Positions 8,106 to 15,675 of a stretch of DNA of 64,000 nt are shown in pieces. The DNA is from Flavobacterium defluvii. Lineage in GTDB: Bacteria > Bacteroidota > Bacteroidia > Flavobacteriales > Flavobacteriaceae. Position 1 is the first letter of the stretch, and each line of letters opens with the position of its first letter. Position numbers and translations under genes: made by a program. A model generated the notes under the pieces. That model was given only the letters and a program-made list of their open reading frames with translations. It did no database searches and was not told the origin of the DNA. The stretch covers positions 186,001 to 250,000 of the forward strand of contig NZ_FQWC01000003.1 of NCBI RefSeq assembly GCF_900129555.1, given 5' to 3'.

Positions 8106-8888
8106 ATGAACTACGAAAATATCTTAATTTCTATTGAGGAAAAAGCTGCTACCATAACTATAAACAGACCTTCAAAACTGAATGCTTTAAACAAAGCAAC
8201 AATCAGCGATTTGAGTAATGCGCTAAACTTATTAGCTAAAAGCGATGAGGTACGTGTTATTATTTTAACAGGAAGCGGTGAAAAAGCTTTTGTAGCCGGA
8301 GCAGATATTTCGGAATTTGCAAATTACAGCGTTGTTGAAGGCGCGCAATTAGCATCTGAAGGGCAAGAAACATTATTTGATTTTATAGAAAATCTTAAAA
8401 AACCGGTTATTGCAGCAATTAATGGTTTTGCTCTTGGCGGCGGACTAGAATTAGCGATGGCATGTCATTTCAGAGTTGCTTCAGATAATGCAAAAATGGG
8501 ACTGCCGGAAGTAACTTTAGGATTAATTCCGGGTTATGGAGGAACACAGCGTTTACCACAATTAGTTGGAAAAGGCCGTGCCATGGAAATGATTATGACT
8601 GCCGCGATGATTTCTGCAGATGAAGCAAAACAATACGGTCTGGTAAATCATGTTGTGCCGCAGGCAGAACTTTTATCATTTACAAATGTAATCGCTCAAA
8701 AAATTATTAAAAATGCTCCGTTTGCAATAGGTAAAGCCATAAAAGCAATCAATGCCAATTTTAAAGACGGCAAAAACGGATTTGATACAGAAATTAAATC
8801 CTTCGGAAAATGTTTCGGGACGCAGGATTTTAAAGAAGGAACAACAGCGTTTTTAGAAAAACGTAAACCAGAATTTACAGGAAAATAA
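8106..8888 (+). CDS. Enoyl-CoA hydratase / crotonase family protein
   Basis: It probably hydrates enoyl-CoA (for example crotonyl-CoA) in fatty-acid or butyrate-type metabolism in the cytosol. Seen: 260 residues, VAGADISEF and NGFALGGGLELAMACHFRVAS (oxyanion-hole region plus the first catalytic Glu), then LPEVTLGLIPGYGGTQRLPQLVG with the second catalytic Glu. Both glutamates are present, so an active hydratase is likely. An upstream in-frame ATG at 8034 lies inside the kinase gene; ATG 8106, preceded by a short gap, is preferred. Confidence 0.93.
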   Translation: MNYENILISIEEKAATITINRPSKLNALNKATISDLSNALNLLAKSDEVRVIILTGSGEKAFVAGADISEFANYSVVEGAQLASEGQETLFDFIENLKKPVIAAINGFALGGGLELAMACHFRVASDNAKMGLPEVTLGLIPGYGGTQRLPQLVGKGRAMEMIMTAAMISADEAKQYGLVNHVVPQAELLSFTNVIAQKIIKNAPFAIGKAIKAINANFKDGKNGFDTEIKSFGKCFGTQDFKEGTTAFLEKRKPEFTGK

Positions 8889-8896
8889 TTTTTTTT

Positions 8897-8990
8897 AACC
8901 GCAAAGTTCGCTAAGAGTTGCGCAAGGTTCGCAAAGTTTAAATTTTCCTTGTGTTCTTTGCGAAAAAACTTTGCGACCTTTGCGGTAAAA
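8897..8990. repeat. Degenerate octamer-type repeat with inverted halves
   Basis: Left half AACCGCAAAGTTCGC and right half GCGACCTTTGCGGT are inverted relatives built from GCAAAG/CTTTGC words. It belongs to the intergenic octamer family but has slipped phase (8-10 bases). Confidence 0.6.
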
Positions 8991-9017
8991 TTATAGACAA
9001 AGGTTGTAAAACCTTAG

Positions 9018-9035
9018 TCCCGATAGCTATCGGGA
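9018..9035. repeat. 18-base palindrome TCCCGATAGCTATCGGGA, copy 2
   Basis: Identical to the palindromes at 4727 and 58335. It lies 33 bases upstream of the gene at 9069. Confidence 0.9.
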
Positions 9036-9068
9036 TAGCATCTCAAAACCTTAGAAACTTTAAAAAAA

Positions 9069-9467
9069 ATGTACGAACCAATATTTGCCCTTTTTTGTGA
9101 ACGAGTTAAAGAAAGTATTCAAGCTGGAACTTTCGCAAAACTTACTTTGGCTAAAACGATGGGCGATACCGAAATCAAAAACATTTATTTCAGATTGGTT
9201 TTAAATGAAGATAATACTTTTTCGATCTCATTAACTTCACGTTATAAGACTGAAGAAATCGAAAGCATTCATACTTTAGATGAAGCTTTACTGGTTTTGG
9301 GAACTTACATCAAAAAACCGTTTTTAACCGCACTTTTATTTACAACGAATGAAGATGTTACCTTCAAAGTAAATAAGAAGAATGCAGGAAGTATTATTGA
9401 GCAACCACCGACCTTTAAAAATGCTTCTCCGGTAATGCTGGAAATGATTGAGAAGGGGATTGTTTAG
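9069..9467 (+). CDS. Conserved-looking protein of unknown function
   Basis: Seen: 132 residues, no signal peptide or membrane helix, a mixed alpha/beta composition and a patterned block (FAKLTLAKTMGDTEIKNIYF, SLTSRYKTEEIES, TALLFTTNEDVTFKVNKK). From memory this block resembles the N-terminal domain of a roughly 390-residue family of flavobacterial SAM-dependent methyltransferases. If so, this is that domain alone, since no methyltransferase domain follows. A clear terminator follows 28 bases later, so the gene ends here. Confidence 0.6.
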   Translation: MYEPIFALFCERVKESIQAGTFAKLTLAKTMGDTEIKNIYFRLVLNEDNTFSISLTSRYKTEEIESIHTLDEALLVLGTYIKKPFLTALLFTTNEDVTFKVNKKNAGSIIEQPPTFKNASPVMLEMIEKGIV

Positions 9468-9494
9468 CAATCTTCTTCGTCTAAATAAAAAATT

Positions 9495-9532
9495 AAACCC
9501 GTAAAGACTGAATAGTTTTTACGGGTTTTTTA
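9495..9532 (+). terminator. Rho-independent terminator
   Basis: AAACCCGTAAA pairs with TTTTACGGGTTT across a ten-base loop and ends in a T run, 28 bases after the stop of the preceding gene. Confidence 0.85.
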
Positions 9533-9590
9533 TTGGCTTTTCTTAATACTATTCAAATGTCTACGGGTACATGAAACTAAGGAGCGGAAG

Positions 9591-9598
9591 TAATTTTG
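9591..9598 (+). promoter_or_regulatory. Putative -7 element for the membrane protein at 9622
   Basis: TAATTTTG fits TAnnTTTG 24 bases before ATG 9622. It lies downstream of the alternative ATG at 9571, which argues for the later start. Confidence 0.5.
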
Positions 9599-9621
9599 CA
9601 AAAATTTACAAAGTTTTTAAA

Positions 9622-10863
9622 ATGAAAGAATATAGAATAAAAAAAAGAGTTAGACTATCAGTGTATGTTTTTGCTTCATTAGCAATAGTATTATACGGAG
9701 GTTTAACAATTGCGCTTATAATACCTCCCTTTAATACAATTACAGAAGAAATGCATCAAGCAATGCCAGGTTTATGGCTGACAGGATTGTTTCTTGCGAT
9801 GGTTATTTTAATGATTGTTTCAATAATTTCTACAAAAAAAAGAAAAATCATTCTTGCGGATAAGTCTGTAATTTCAATTGGTTTATGGGGAAAAAGGGAG
9901 CTTAAATTTGCGGATATAAAAGGTTTTCGATTAGATAGAAACCCGAAATACCCTCAAATTAAGAATTTAGTTATTGAGCCTATTGAAAGAAAAATGAAAA
10001 GTATTAATATTGGTTTTTTTCTTAAAGATATGGATGATTTAAAGTCTAGTTTAGATTCTAAATTAAAAGACTTAGACGCAGACAAGAGTATAGCTTTAGA
10101 GCAAAAGTATAAGCGAGAAGAACAAGAAATACTTCAAAATAATGATTTTGGGTTTACGATTGAAGAAAGAGAAGAAAAGCTAAAAAAAGCCCATTTATTT
10201 GTAAAAGTACTAAACAGCATAACTGCTATTGTTGTTGTGTGGTTGTTTTTCTATCCAAGACCTTATAAATATGCGGTAATTGCTTGTGTTTCTTTACCAT
10301 TAATAGGTTTTTTGTCGGTAAAATTTTGGAAAGGCTTAATTCAAATTGATGTTGAAAAAGGTAGTGTATATCCAACGGTAGTGTTTCCTATATTATTTCC
10401 AGGATTGATTCTTGGCTTAAGAGTCATGTTGGATTTTTCAATAGAGAATTACACTAACATTTGGATTCCGGCAATAGTAATTTCATTTATATATGCTGCA
10501 CTTGTAATTATAAGCAGCAAAAAAATGTCATTTAAAAATGCCAAAGCTTATTTCTCAATATTAAGTTATGTTGTTTTTGGATTTCTTTATGGGTACAGTA
10601 CTGTTGTAGCTACAAATTGCGTGTTTGATCATTCAGAGCCAAAAGTGTTTGCTTCAGAAGTTCTTAGTAAAACCATAAACGAAAGCCGTAAAAGCACAAC
10701 ATATTATTTGAATCTCTCTCCGTGGGGAGAAAAGACTGAGGCAGAGAAAATTTCTGTCGATAGTGATTTATATAATAACATTCAGACTGGTGATGAAGTT
10801 TCAGTATATCAATTTAAAGGGAGGTTCAATATTCCGTGGGTTGTTGTCGATTATGCGAGATAA
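9622..10863 (+). CDS. Multi-pass membrane protein of unknown function
   Basis: I do not recognise the family. Seen: 413 residues. Two hydrophobic helices lie near the N-terminus (VYVFASLAIVLYGGLTIALI and LWLTGLFLAMVILMIVSIIS). A charged cytoplasmic-looking segment with a PH-like feel follows (KIILADKSVISIGLWGKRELKF). Five or so further helices lie between about residues 195 and 335. The C-terminal domain of about 75 residues probably lies on the opposite side of the membrane. The ORF could extend to ATG 9571, but the promoter element at 9591 lies between the two starts. It converges on the mntR-like gene. Confidence 0.65.
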   Translation: MKEYRIKKRVRLSVYVFASLAIVLYGGLTIALIIPPFNTITEEMHQAMPGLWLTGLFLAMVILMIVSIISTKKRKIILADKSVISIGLWGKRELKFADIKGFRLDRNPKYPQIKNLVIEPIERKMKSINIGFFLKDMDDLKSSLDSKLKDLDADKSIALEQKYKREEQEILQNNDFGFTIEEREEKLKKAHLFVKVLNSITAIVVVWLFFYPRPYKYAVIACVSLPLIGFLSVKFWKGLIQIDVEKGSVYPTVVFPILFPGLILGLRVMLDFSIENYTNIWIPAIVISFIYAALVIISSKKMSFKNAKAYFSILSYVVFGFLYGYSTVVATNCVFDHSEPKVFASEVLSKTINESRKSTTYYLNLSPWGEKTEAEKISVDSDLYNNIQTGDEVSVYQFKGRFNIPWVVVDYAR

Positions 10864-10879
10864 GAGTATTATTAAAATG

Positions 10880-10918
10880 AAAAATCCGCTAGATTTATTA
10901 AATCTGGCAGATTTTTTT
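10880..10918. terminator. Bidirectional terminator between convergent genes
   Basis: A hairpin with AGATTTA and TAAATCT arms plus flanking AAAATC/GATTTTT lies between the stops at 10863 and 10933. Both strands have a T-rich tail. Confidence 0.7.
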
Positions 10919-10932
10919 AAATTGTATTTTCA

Positions 10933-11586
10933 CTAAACCAGCTTCACAAACAAATTAGAAGCAATTTTATTAGAAATAGACAATTCCTTTTCATTCACTT
11001 TGATTTTTACCGATAAATCGAAAGATTCTTTAGAAAGAAATTCGATTTTAGAACCCAAAGCAATTCCTTGTTTGTCCAGATATTTCAAAAAATCAGAAGA
11101 AGTATCTTTTACGCCAACGCAAACTCCGGTTTGGTTTTCCGATAATTCAGAAAGTAATTGTTTTTCAATCTTAATAATTCGGCCGTTTGCATCTGGAATT
11201 GGGTCGCCATGCGGATCTTCAGTTGGATTTCCAAGGAAATCATCTAAACGGTTAATCAATTGCTCTGATTTAATATGTTCTAACTGCTCTGCAATATCAT
11301 GAACTTCGTCCCAGCTGAAATTTAACTTCTCAACCAAAAACACTTCCCATAAACGATGTTTTCTCACGATCATTTTGGCTGCCAGTTTTCCGTTTTCGGT
11401 TAAAGAAACACCTTGGTATTTTTTATAATTAACCAAATCCTTTTCTGCCAGCTTTTTAAGCATATCTGTAACCGAAGAAGCTTTTGTTTCCATTATTTCG
11501 GCAATAGCATTTGTGCTTACTTCCGTTTCCAAAGCAGCGGTTAAGTGGTATATCGATTTAAGGTAATTTTCTTCTGAAAAAGTCAT
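10933..11586 (-). CDS. mntR: DtxR/MntR-family metal-dependent repressor
   Basis: Seen: 217 residues. An N-terminal winged helix (SEENYLKSIYHLTAALETEVSTNAIAE, then a KASSVTDMLKKLAEKDLV recognition helix) leads into a dimerisation and metal-binding region (RKHRLWEVFLVEKLNFSWDEVHDIAEQLEH). A C-terminal FeoA/SH3-like domain (QGIALGSKIEFLSKESFDLSVKI) follows. Family knowledge: Mn2+- or Fe2+-loaded protein represses uptake genes. It lies directly downstream of the Nramp transporter on the same strand, which favours a manganese role. An octamer repeat hairpin fills the 109-base gap. Confidence 0.88.
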   Translation of the reverse strand: MTFSEENYLKSIYHLTAALETEVSTNAIAEIMETKASSVTDMLKKLAEKDLVNYKKYQGVSLTENGKLAAKMIVRKHRLWEVFLVEKLNFSWDEVHDIAEQLEHIKSEQLINRLDDFLGNPTEDPHGDPIPDANGRIIKIEKQLLSELSENQTGVCVGVKDTSSDFLKYLDKQGIALGSKIEFLSKESFDLSVKIKVNEKELSISNKIASNLFVKLV

Positions 11587-11597
11587 TTTTTTTCTTT

Positions 11598-11697
11598 TGA
11601 GGTTCTAAGATTCTAAGGAGCTGAGGTTCTAAGGTTTTGTTCTAAAGCTTTCAAGAGAAACCTTAGCATCTTAGCAACTCAGTACCTTAGCACCTTT
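11598..11697. repeat. Octamer-periodic repeat, two inverted arms
   Basis: The right arm reads CCTTAGCA TCTTAGCA ACTCAGTA CCTTAGCA in exact 8-base steps. The left arm, on the other strand, reads CCTTAGAA CCTCAGCT CCTTAGAA TCTTAGAA. All units fit nCTYAGnn, and the arms can pair as a long hairpin. Confidence 0.9.
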
Positions 11698-13564
11698 ATT
11701 TAACAATCAACAAAGGTATTGAAATTTTATGTCTCAGTTTATCTACCGTTGTGCCAAAAAGAATATCTTTCAATCCAGTGTGGCCGTGGGTTCCCATTAC
11801 CAAAATATCAAAAAGACCGTTGTTAATGATTTCCGGAATTATTTTGTTGGGTTTTCCAAAACCAAGTTCTGTTTCGATATTAAATCCTTTTTCCGAAAGC
11901 ATTTCTTTGTATTCTAACAATAGTTTTTCATCAATCGTAGTTTCATGATCGTGAATGTGAATTCCATACATTAAAGCACCAACAGTTTCAACAATGTGTA
12001 TAAGTGTGTATTTGGCTTCCATTCCGCCTAATTCGAAAGCATGGTTAAGAGCAGCTTCATCGGCATGAGAAAAATCAACAGAGACGGCAATATTTTTTAC
12101 TTCCTGAGTTTTCTTTTGAGAAAAATGAAGTTTCAGGTTATGTGGAGAATGATTTATAGTTTTTGATTTGGCTTTGGCAATAAAAGGTTTAAAAATAATG
12201 TAAAGCAGTAAACCTAAAAAACCAAAGGCAAGCGGAACAACTGTAAGCCACAAAATTACAGGATGATTTGAACTTGCAAGCCAAGACGTAATTTCATCAT
12301 AAACTAATTTCGCATTCAATGAAACAATTATCGAAGCAATAATCCAGGAAACAACCTGCGTAGTTCTGGAAATATGAAATCCGTTCATTTTTGATTTGTC
12401 GCTTACAAAGTGAATCAACGGAATAATCGCAAATCCTAATTGTAAACTCAAAATAACCTGACTGAGAATCAAAAGTTTTCCAGTTACGCTTTCGCCATAA
12501 ATCCAAATAACGATCAAAGCCGGAACAATCGCAATCAAACGCGTAATGATTCGGCGTACCCAGGGCTGAATTCTAAGATGTAAGTAACCCTCCATAACAA
12601 TTTGACCTGCAAGGGTTCCGGTAACGGTAGAACTTTGTCCTGCAGCAATTAAAGCAACGGCAAATAATACGGGTGCCCATTTGGTTCCTAAAAGCGGTTC
12701 AAGAAATTTATGGGCGTCCTGAATTTCGGCAACTTCAAACATTCCGTTTTTGTGGAAAGTAGCAGCGGCCAGAATTAATATAGCTGCATTTACAAAGAAA
12801 GCCAGATTAAGAGCAATTGTAGAATCTATAAAATTGTATTTTAAAGCTTGTTTGATTCCTGCCGGTGTTCTGTCAAATTTTCTGGTTTGTACCAAAGAAG
12901 AGTGCAGGTAAAGATTGTGTGGCATTACAGTGGCTCCAATAATACCTATTGCGATATATAAAGCAGCCGAATTTGGAATAGAAGGAACAAGTCCCGCAAT
13001 GATTTTAGAAACTTCTGGTTCAGCAAAAATCATTTCAAAAATAAAAGAAAAACCAATTATCGCAACAAGAGCAATAATAAAAGCTTCCATTTTGCGAATT
13101 CCTTTGTTGATTAAGAACAAGAGAATGAAAGTATCCAAAACCGTAATCAAAACTCCTTCAAAAAGCGGAATTCCAAATAAGAGATTAATTCCAATCGCCA
13201 TTCCAAGAACTTCTGCCAAATCACAGGCGGCAATGGCAATTTCAGCAAGAAAATATAAAATGTAGTTAATGAATTTTGAATAGGTTTCTCTGGATGCCTG
13301 TGCAAGATCACGCTGCGTAACAATTCCAAGTCTTGCGCTTAAACTCTGCAAAAGCAAAGCCATTAAGTTACTCATAAGTAAAACCCAGACTAAAGTATAG
13401 CCAAACTGGCTTCCACCGGCAATATCAGTTGCCCAGTTTCCGGGATCCATATAACCTACGCTAACTAAATATGCCGGACCTAAAAAGGCTAATATTTTCC
13501 TGAAACCTGTTTTTTTATGTTCTGTAGAAACTGATTCGTGTACTTCTTCTAATGATTTGGTCAT
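11696..13564 (-). CDS. mntH: Nramp divalent metal transporter fused to a universal stress protein domain
   Basis: It imports Mn2+ (possibly Fe2+) with protons across the inner membrane. Seen: 622 residues. The Nramp core has the helix-1 motif MDPGNWATD near residue 39 and the helix-6 motif VMPHNLYLHSSLVQTR, both metal-site signatures, with about eleven membrane helices to residue 460. A USP domain follows from about residue 483 (NIAVSVDFSHADEAALNHA) and ends with the nucleotide-binding GTHGHTGLKDILFGTTVDKL pattern. Ordinary MntH is about 410-450 residues. The gene is preceded by a TTTAGAC palindrome and followed by mntR. Confidence 0.93.
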   Translation of the reverse strand: MTKSLEEVHESVSTEHKKTGFRKILAFLGPAYLVSVGYMDPGNWATDIAGGSQFGYTLVWVLLMSNLMALLLQSLSARLGIVTQRDLAQASRETYSKFINYILYFLAEIAIAACDLAEVLGMAIGINLLFGIPLFEGVLITVLDTFILLFLINKGIRKMEAFIIALVAIIGFSFIFEMIFAEPEVSKIIAGLVPSIPNSAALYIAIGIIGATVMPHNLYLHSSLVQTRKFDRTPAGIKQALKYNFIDSTIALNLAFFVNAAILILAAATFHKNGMFEVAEIQDAHKFLEPLLGTKWAPVLFAVALIAAGQSSTVTGTLAGQIVMEGYLHLRIQPWVRRIITRLIAIVPALIVIWIYGESVTGKLLILSQVILSLQLGFAIIPLIHFVSDKSKMNGFHISRTTQVVSWIIASIIVSLNAKLVYDEITSWLASSNHPVILWLTVVPLAFGFLGLLLYIIFKPFIAKAKSKTINHSPHNLKLHFSQKKTQEVKNIAVSVDFSHADEAALNHAFELGGMEAKYTLIHIVETVGALMYGIHIHDHETTIDEKLLLEYKEMLSEKGFNIETELGFGKPNKIIPEIINNGLFDILVMGTHGHTGLKDILFGTTVDKLRHKISIPLLIVK

Positions 13565-13620
13565 TTCTAAAATATTGATTTACCAAATATATAGAAAAAT
13601 TACATTCGCTCAACAATATT

Positions 13621-13636
13621 TTTAGACAAGTCTAAA
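13621..13636. promoter_or_regulatory. Palindrome TTTAGACAAGTCTAAA, candidate MntR operator
   Basis: Perfect 7-base arms around AA, 57 bases upstream of the Nramp start and just before the stop of the fur-like gene. Placement and symmetry fit a DtxR-family operator. A weaker relative lies at 15645-15660. Confidence 0.5.
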
Positions 13637-13638
13637 AC

Positions 13639-14031
13639 TTAAATGTTAGAATTTAAACATTTTGGACATAAACCTGAAAGGGTAAAATTAATCTCATTTA
13701 CTTTATAATTATGAGGCATAATATAACTCGGTTTTACTGTTTCGAGACACGTTATTTCATTACAGTTTTCGCAGCTAAAATGGGCATGGTTATGAATGTG
13801 TACTTTTTGATGTGAATGATTGCATTTTGCATATTTTACTGTTCCGTCCTGATTTGATATTTTATGAATAATATCGTCGTTTAACAGACGATCCAGAATT
13901 CTATAAATGGTAACGCGGTCGCAGATATCGTTCAATTGTTTTTGAATTTCGGTGTGAGACAGTGCGGTTTTAGATTTCTCAAAAACCTCTAAAACGGCTG
14001 TCTTTGCTGTAGTGTTACGTGTAGTTTTCAT
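13639..14031 (-). CDS. Fur-family metalloregulator (Zur-like?)
   Basis: Seen: 130 residues. An N-terminal winged helix (AVLEVFEKSKTALSHTEIQKQL, then DRVTIYRILDRLL) is followed by a metal-binding C-terminal region with HIHNHAHFSCENCNEITCLE and a final CPKC. The two CxxC pairs form the structural zinc site known from the family. It is shorter than classical Fur (about 148 residues). It is divergent from a MerC-like gene, with GCAACA palindromes between them that look like its own operators. Zinc sensing is an inference from that context; the sequence alone does not separate Zur from Fur or PerR. Confidence 0.85.
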   Translation of the reverse strand: MKTTRNTTAKTAVLEVFEKSKTALSHTEIQKQLNDICDRVTIYRILDRLLNDDIIHKISNQDGTVKYAKCNHSHQKVHIHNHAHFSCENCNEITCLETVKPSYIMPHNYKVNEINFTLSGLCPKCLNSNI

Positions 14032-14057
14032 TTTATTTTTGAATTAAAAAAATTAAC

Positions 14058-14107
14058 GCAACAATGTTGCTTTTGTTTTTATTGTGTATATTTGCAACAA
14101 CATTGCA
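14058..14107. promoter_or_regulatory. Divergent promoter with two GCAACA-type operator palindromes
   Basis: GCAACAATGTTGC (14058-14070) is a 13-base palindrome. TGCAACAACATTGCA (14093-14107) is a second related dyad. Between them TATATTTG (14087-14094) fits the -7 consensus for the rightward merC-like gene. The sites overlap the expected promoter contacts, as a repressor operator would. Confidence 0.55.
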
Positions 14108-14126
14108 TTAAACAAATGTACAAGAA

Positions 14127-14480
14127 ATGAAGAAAATAACCTCGTCCTTTTACGATATTTTAGGAATTTCAAGCGCAACGATCTGTCTGGTTCATTGTTT
14201 GATTTTTCCACTTTTAACGATTCTCCCTTTTGGCTTATCTCACAATCCAATTATCGATCTGTTATTTGCTTCAATAGGTTTATTTGCCGTTATCAAAATT
14301 ACGAAAAAATCAAATCTTTTGGTTTCGTCAATTTTGATTGTTTCGATGGGTTTAATCTGGATAAGTATTTTGACAGATTTGTTTTTAGAAATTCATTTGG
14401 AGCTGATTTATTTCGGCGGAATCGGAATGATCGTTGGGCATTTAATTAATTACAAATTACACAAAAAACAAAATCATTAA
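14127..14480 (+). CDS. MerC-domain small membrane protein
   Basis: Seen: 117 residues, four predicted membrane helices, and the MerC-type ATICLVHCLIFPLLT motif with paired Cys and His in the first helix. MerC proteins of mercury operons move Hg2+. Chromosomal Bacteroidota relatives lie beside Fur/Zur genes and are thought to handle other metals. It is the first gene of a rightward group starting 96 bases from the fur-like gene, followed 10 bases later by the thioredoxin-reductase-like gene. Metal specificity is unknown. Confidence 0.8.
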   Translation: MKKITSSFYDILGISSATICLVHCLIFPLLTILPFGLSHNPIIDLLFASIGLFAVIKITKKSNLLVSSILIVSMGLIWISILTDLFLEIHLELIYFGGIGMIVGHLINYKLHKKQNH

Positions 14481-14490
14481 AACATTCATT

Positions 14491-15396
14491 ATGGAACAAA
14501 AGAATTTTGATGTGATTATCATTGGCGGAAGCTACAGCGGATTATCTGCAGCAATGAGTTTGGGACGTGCGCTGCGTCAGGTTTTAATTATTGACAGCGG
14601 TTTGCCTTGCAACAGACAAACGACGCATTCTCATAATTTTATTACACAGGATGGAGAAAAGCCCGCTGTTATTTCGGCGAAAGCCAAATTACAAGTCGAT
14701 CTTTATAAAACAGTTCATTTTTATAGCGGACTTGCTGTAAAAGCTGTCAAAAAAGATAACGGATTTGAAATCTTAACAGAATCTGGAGAAGTTTTCAATT
14801 GCAGAAAAGTTCTGTTTGCAACCGGAGTCAAAGATTTGTTTCCGGAAATAAAAGATTTTGAAAATTGCTGGGGAATTTCTGTTCTGCATTGTCCGTATTG
14901 TCATGGTTATGAAGTTAAAAATGAAAAGACGGCGATTATTGCTAATGGCGAAATGGGATTTGAATATGCAAAACTGATTTCGAATTGGACAAAAGACTTA
15001 CGATTATGTACGAATGGAAAATCGGAATTAACATTAGAACAAACTGAAACACTTAACAAACACGGTGTTCAAATTTTTGAAGAAGAAATAGATTCTTTTG
15101 AAAATCAAGATGGATATGTTCAAAATATAATCTTGAAAAATCAGGAAAAAATTACTGTAAAGGCAATTTATGCGAAACCACCTTTTGAGCAGCATTGTCC
15201 AATTCCTGAGACTTTGGGATGCGATATAAATGAACAAGGCTTATTAAAAGTTGATGCGATGCAAAAAACAAATGTTGCCGGTGTTTATGCAAGTGGTGAT
15301 TGCACAACCCAAATGCGATCTGTGGCAATTGCGGTTTCTACAGGATCTTTTGCCGGAGCTGTAATCAATAAAGAACTTACTGATGAGGATTTTTGA
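14491..15396 (+). CDS. Thioredoxin-reductase-like NAD(P)/FAD oxidoreductase
   Basis: Seen: 301 residues. The FAD-binding motif VIIGGSYSGLSAAMSLGRAL starts at residue 9. VLHCPYCHGYEV carries a CxxC pair at the position used by thioredoxin reductase. The second nucleotide-binding region (AIIANGEMGFEYAKLI) is less canonical than GxGxxA. The C-terminal VAGVYASGDC is the FAD-contacting motif. It probably transfers electrons to a disulfide protein; the secreted thioredoxin at 18132 is in a different compartment. It lies in the merC-led group, with a palindromic element downstream. Confidence 0.85.
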   Translation: MEQKNFDVIIIGGSYSGLSAAMSLGRALRQVLIIDSGLPCNRQTTHSHNFITQDGEKPAVISAKAKLQVDLYKTVHFYSGLAVKAVKKDNGFEILTESGEVFNCRKVLFATGVKDLFPEIKDFENCWGISVLHCPYCHGYEVKNEKTAIIANGEMGFEYAKLISNWTKDLRLCTNGKSELTLEQTETLNKHGVQIFEEEIDSFENQDGYVQNIILKNQEKITVKAIYAKPPFEQHCPIPETLGCDINEQGLLKVDAMQKTNVAGVYASGDCTTQMRSVAIAVSTGSFAGAVINKELTDEDF

Positions 15397-15411
15397 AGTT
15401 TATAAAGTTTA

Positions 15412-15540
15412 AATAGCCCCTAGCTTCAGCTAGGGGAATTAGATTTGAATCGAAACGGGGCTTTAGCCTAATTGAATCAGTTTGGCTAAAGCCCTTTTGG
15501 TTTCGTTTATATTTTCATCCAGCTAAAGCTGGACGCTATT
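15412..15540. repeat. Palindromic element, family 3, copy 1
   Basis: Three hairpins in a row: CCCCTAGCTTCAGCTAGGGG, a GGGCTTTAGCC arm pairing with GGCTAAAGCCC across about 20 bases, and TCCAGCTAAAGCTGGA. The ends ATAGC and GCTAT make the whole element inverted. A second copy lies at 44303-44422. No transposase is adjacent. Confidence 0.85.
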
Positions 15541-15644
15541 GAAAATTTTATTTGTTTTTAATCTTATAAATAGAAATATAACATATTGACATATTTTAAG
15601 TTATAAATTTCCAAATTTAAAATCATTATTTGTCAAATTTAATT

Positions 15645-15660
15645 TTTAGTTTTGTCTAAA
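15645..15660. promoter_or_regulatory. Partial TTTAG-n6-CTAAA palindrome before the TonB receptor
   Basis: TTTAGTTTTGTCTAAA matches the Nramp-upstream palindrome at 12 of 16 positions. It ends 15 bases before ATG 15676. It could be a second site for the same regulator. Confidence 0.3.
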
Positions 15661-15675
15661 TTTAATTTTACCACG

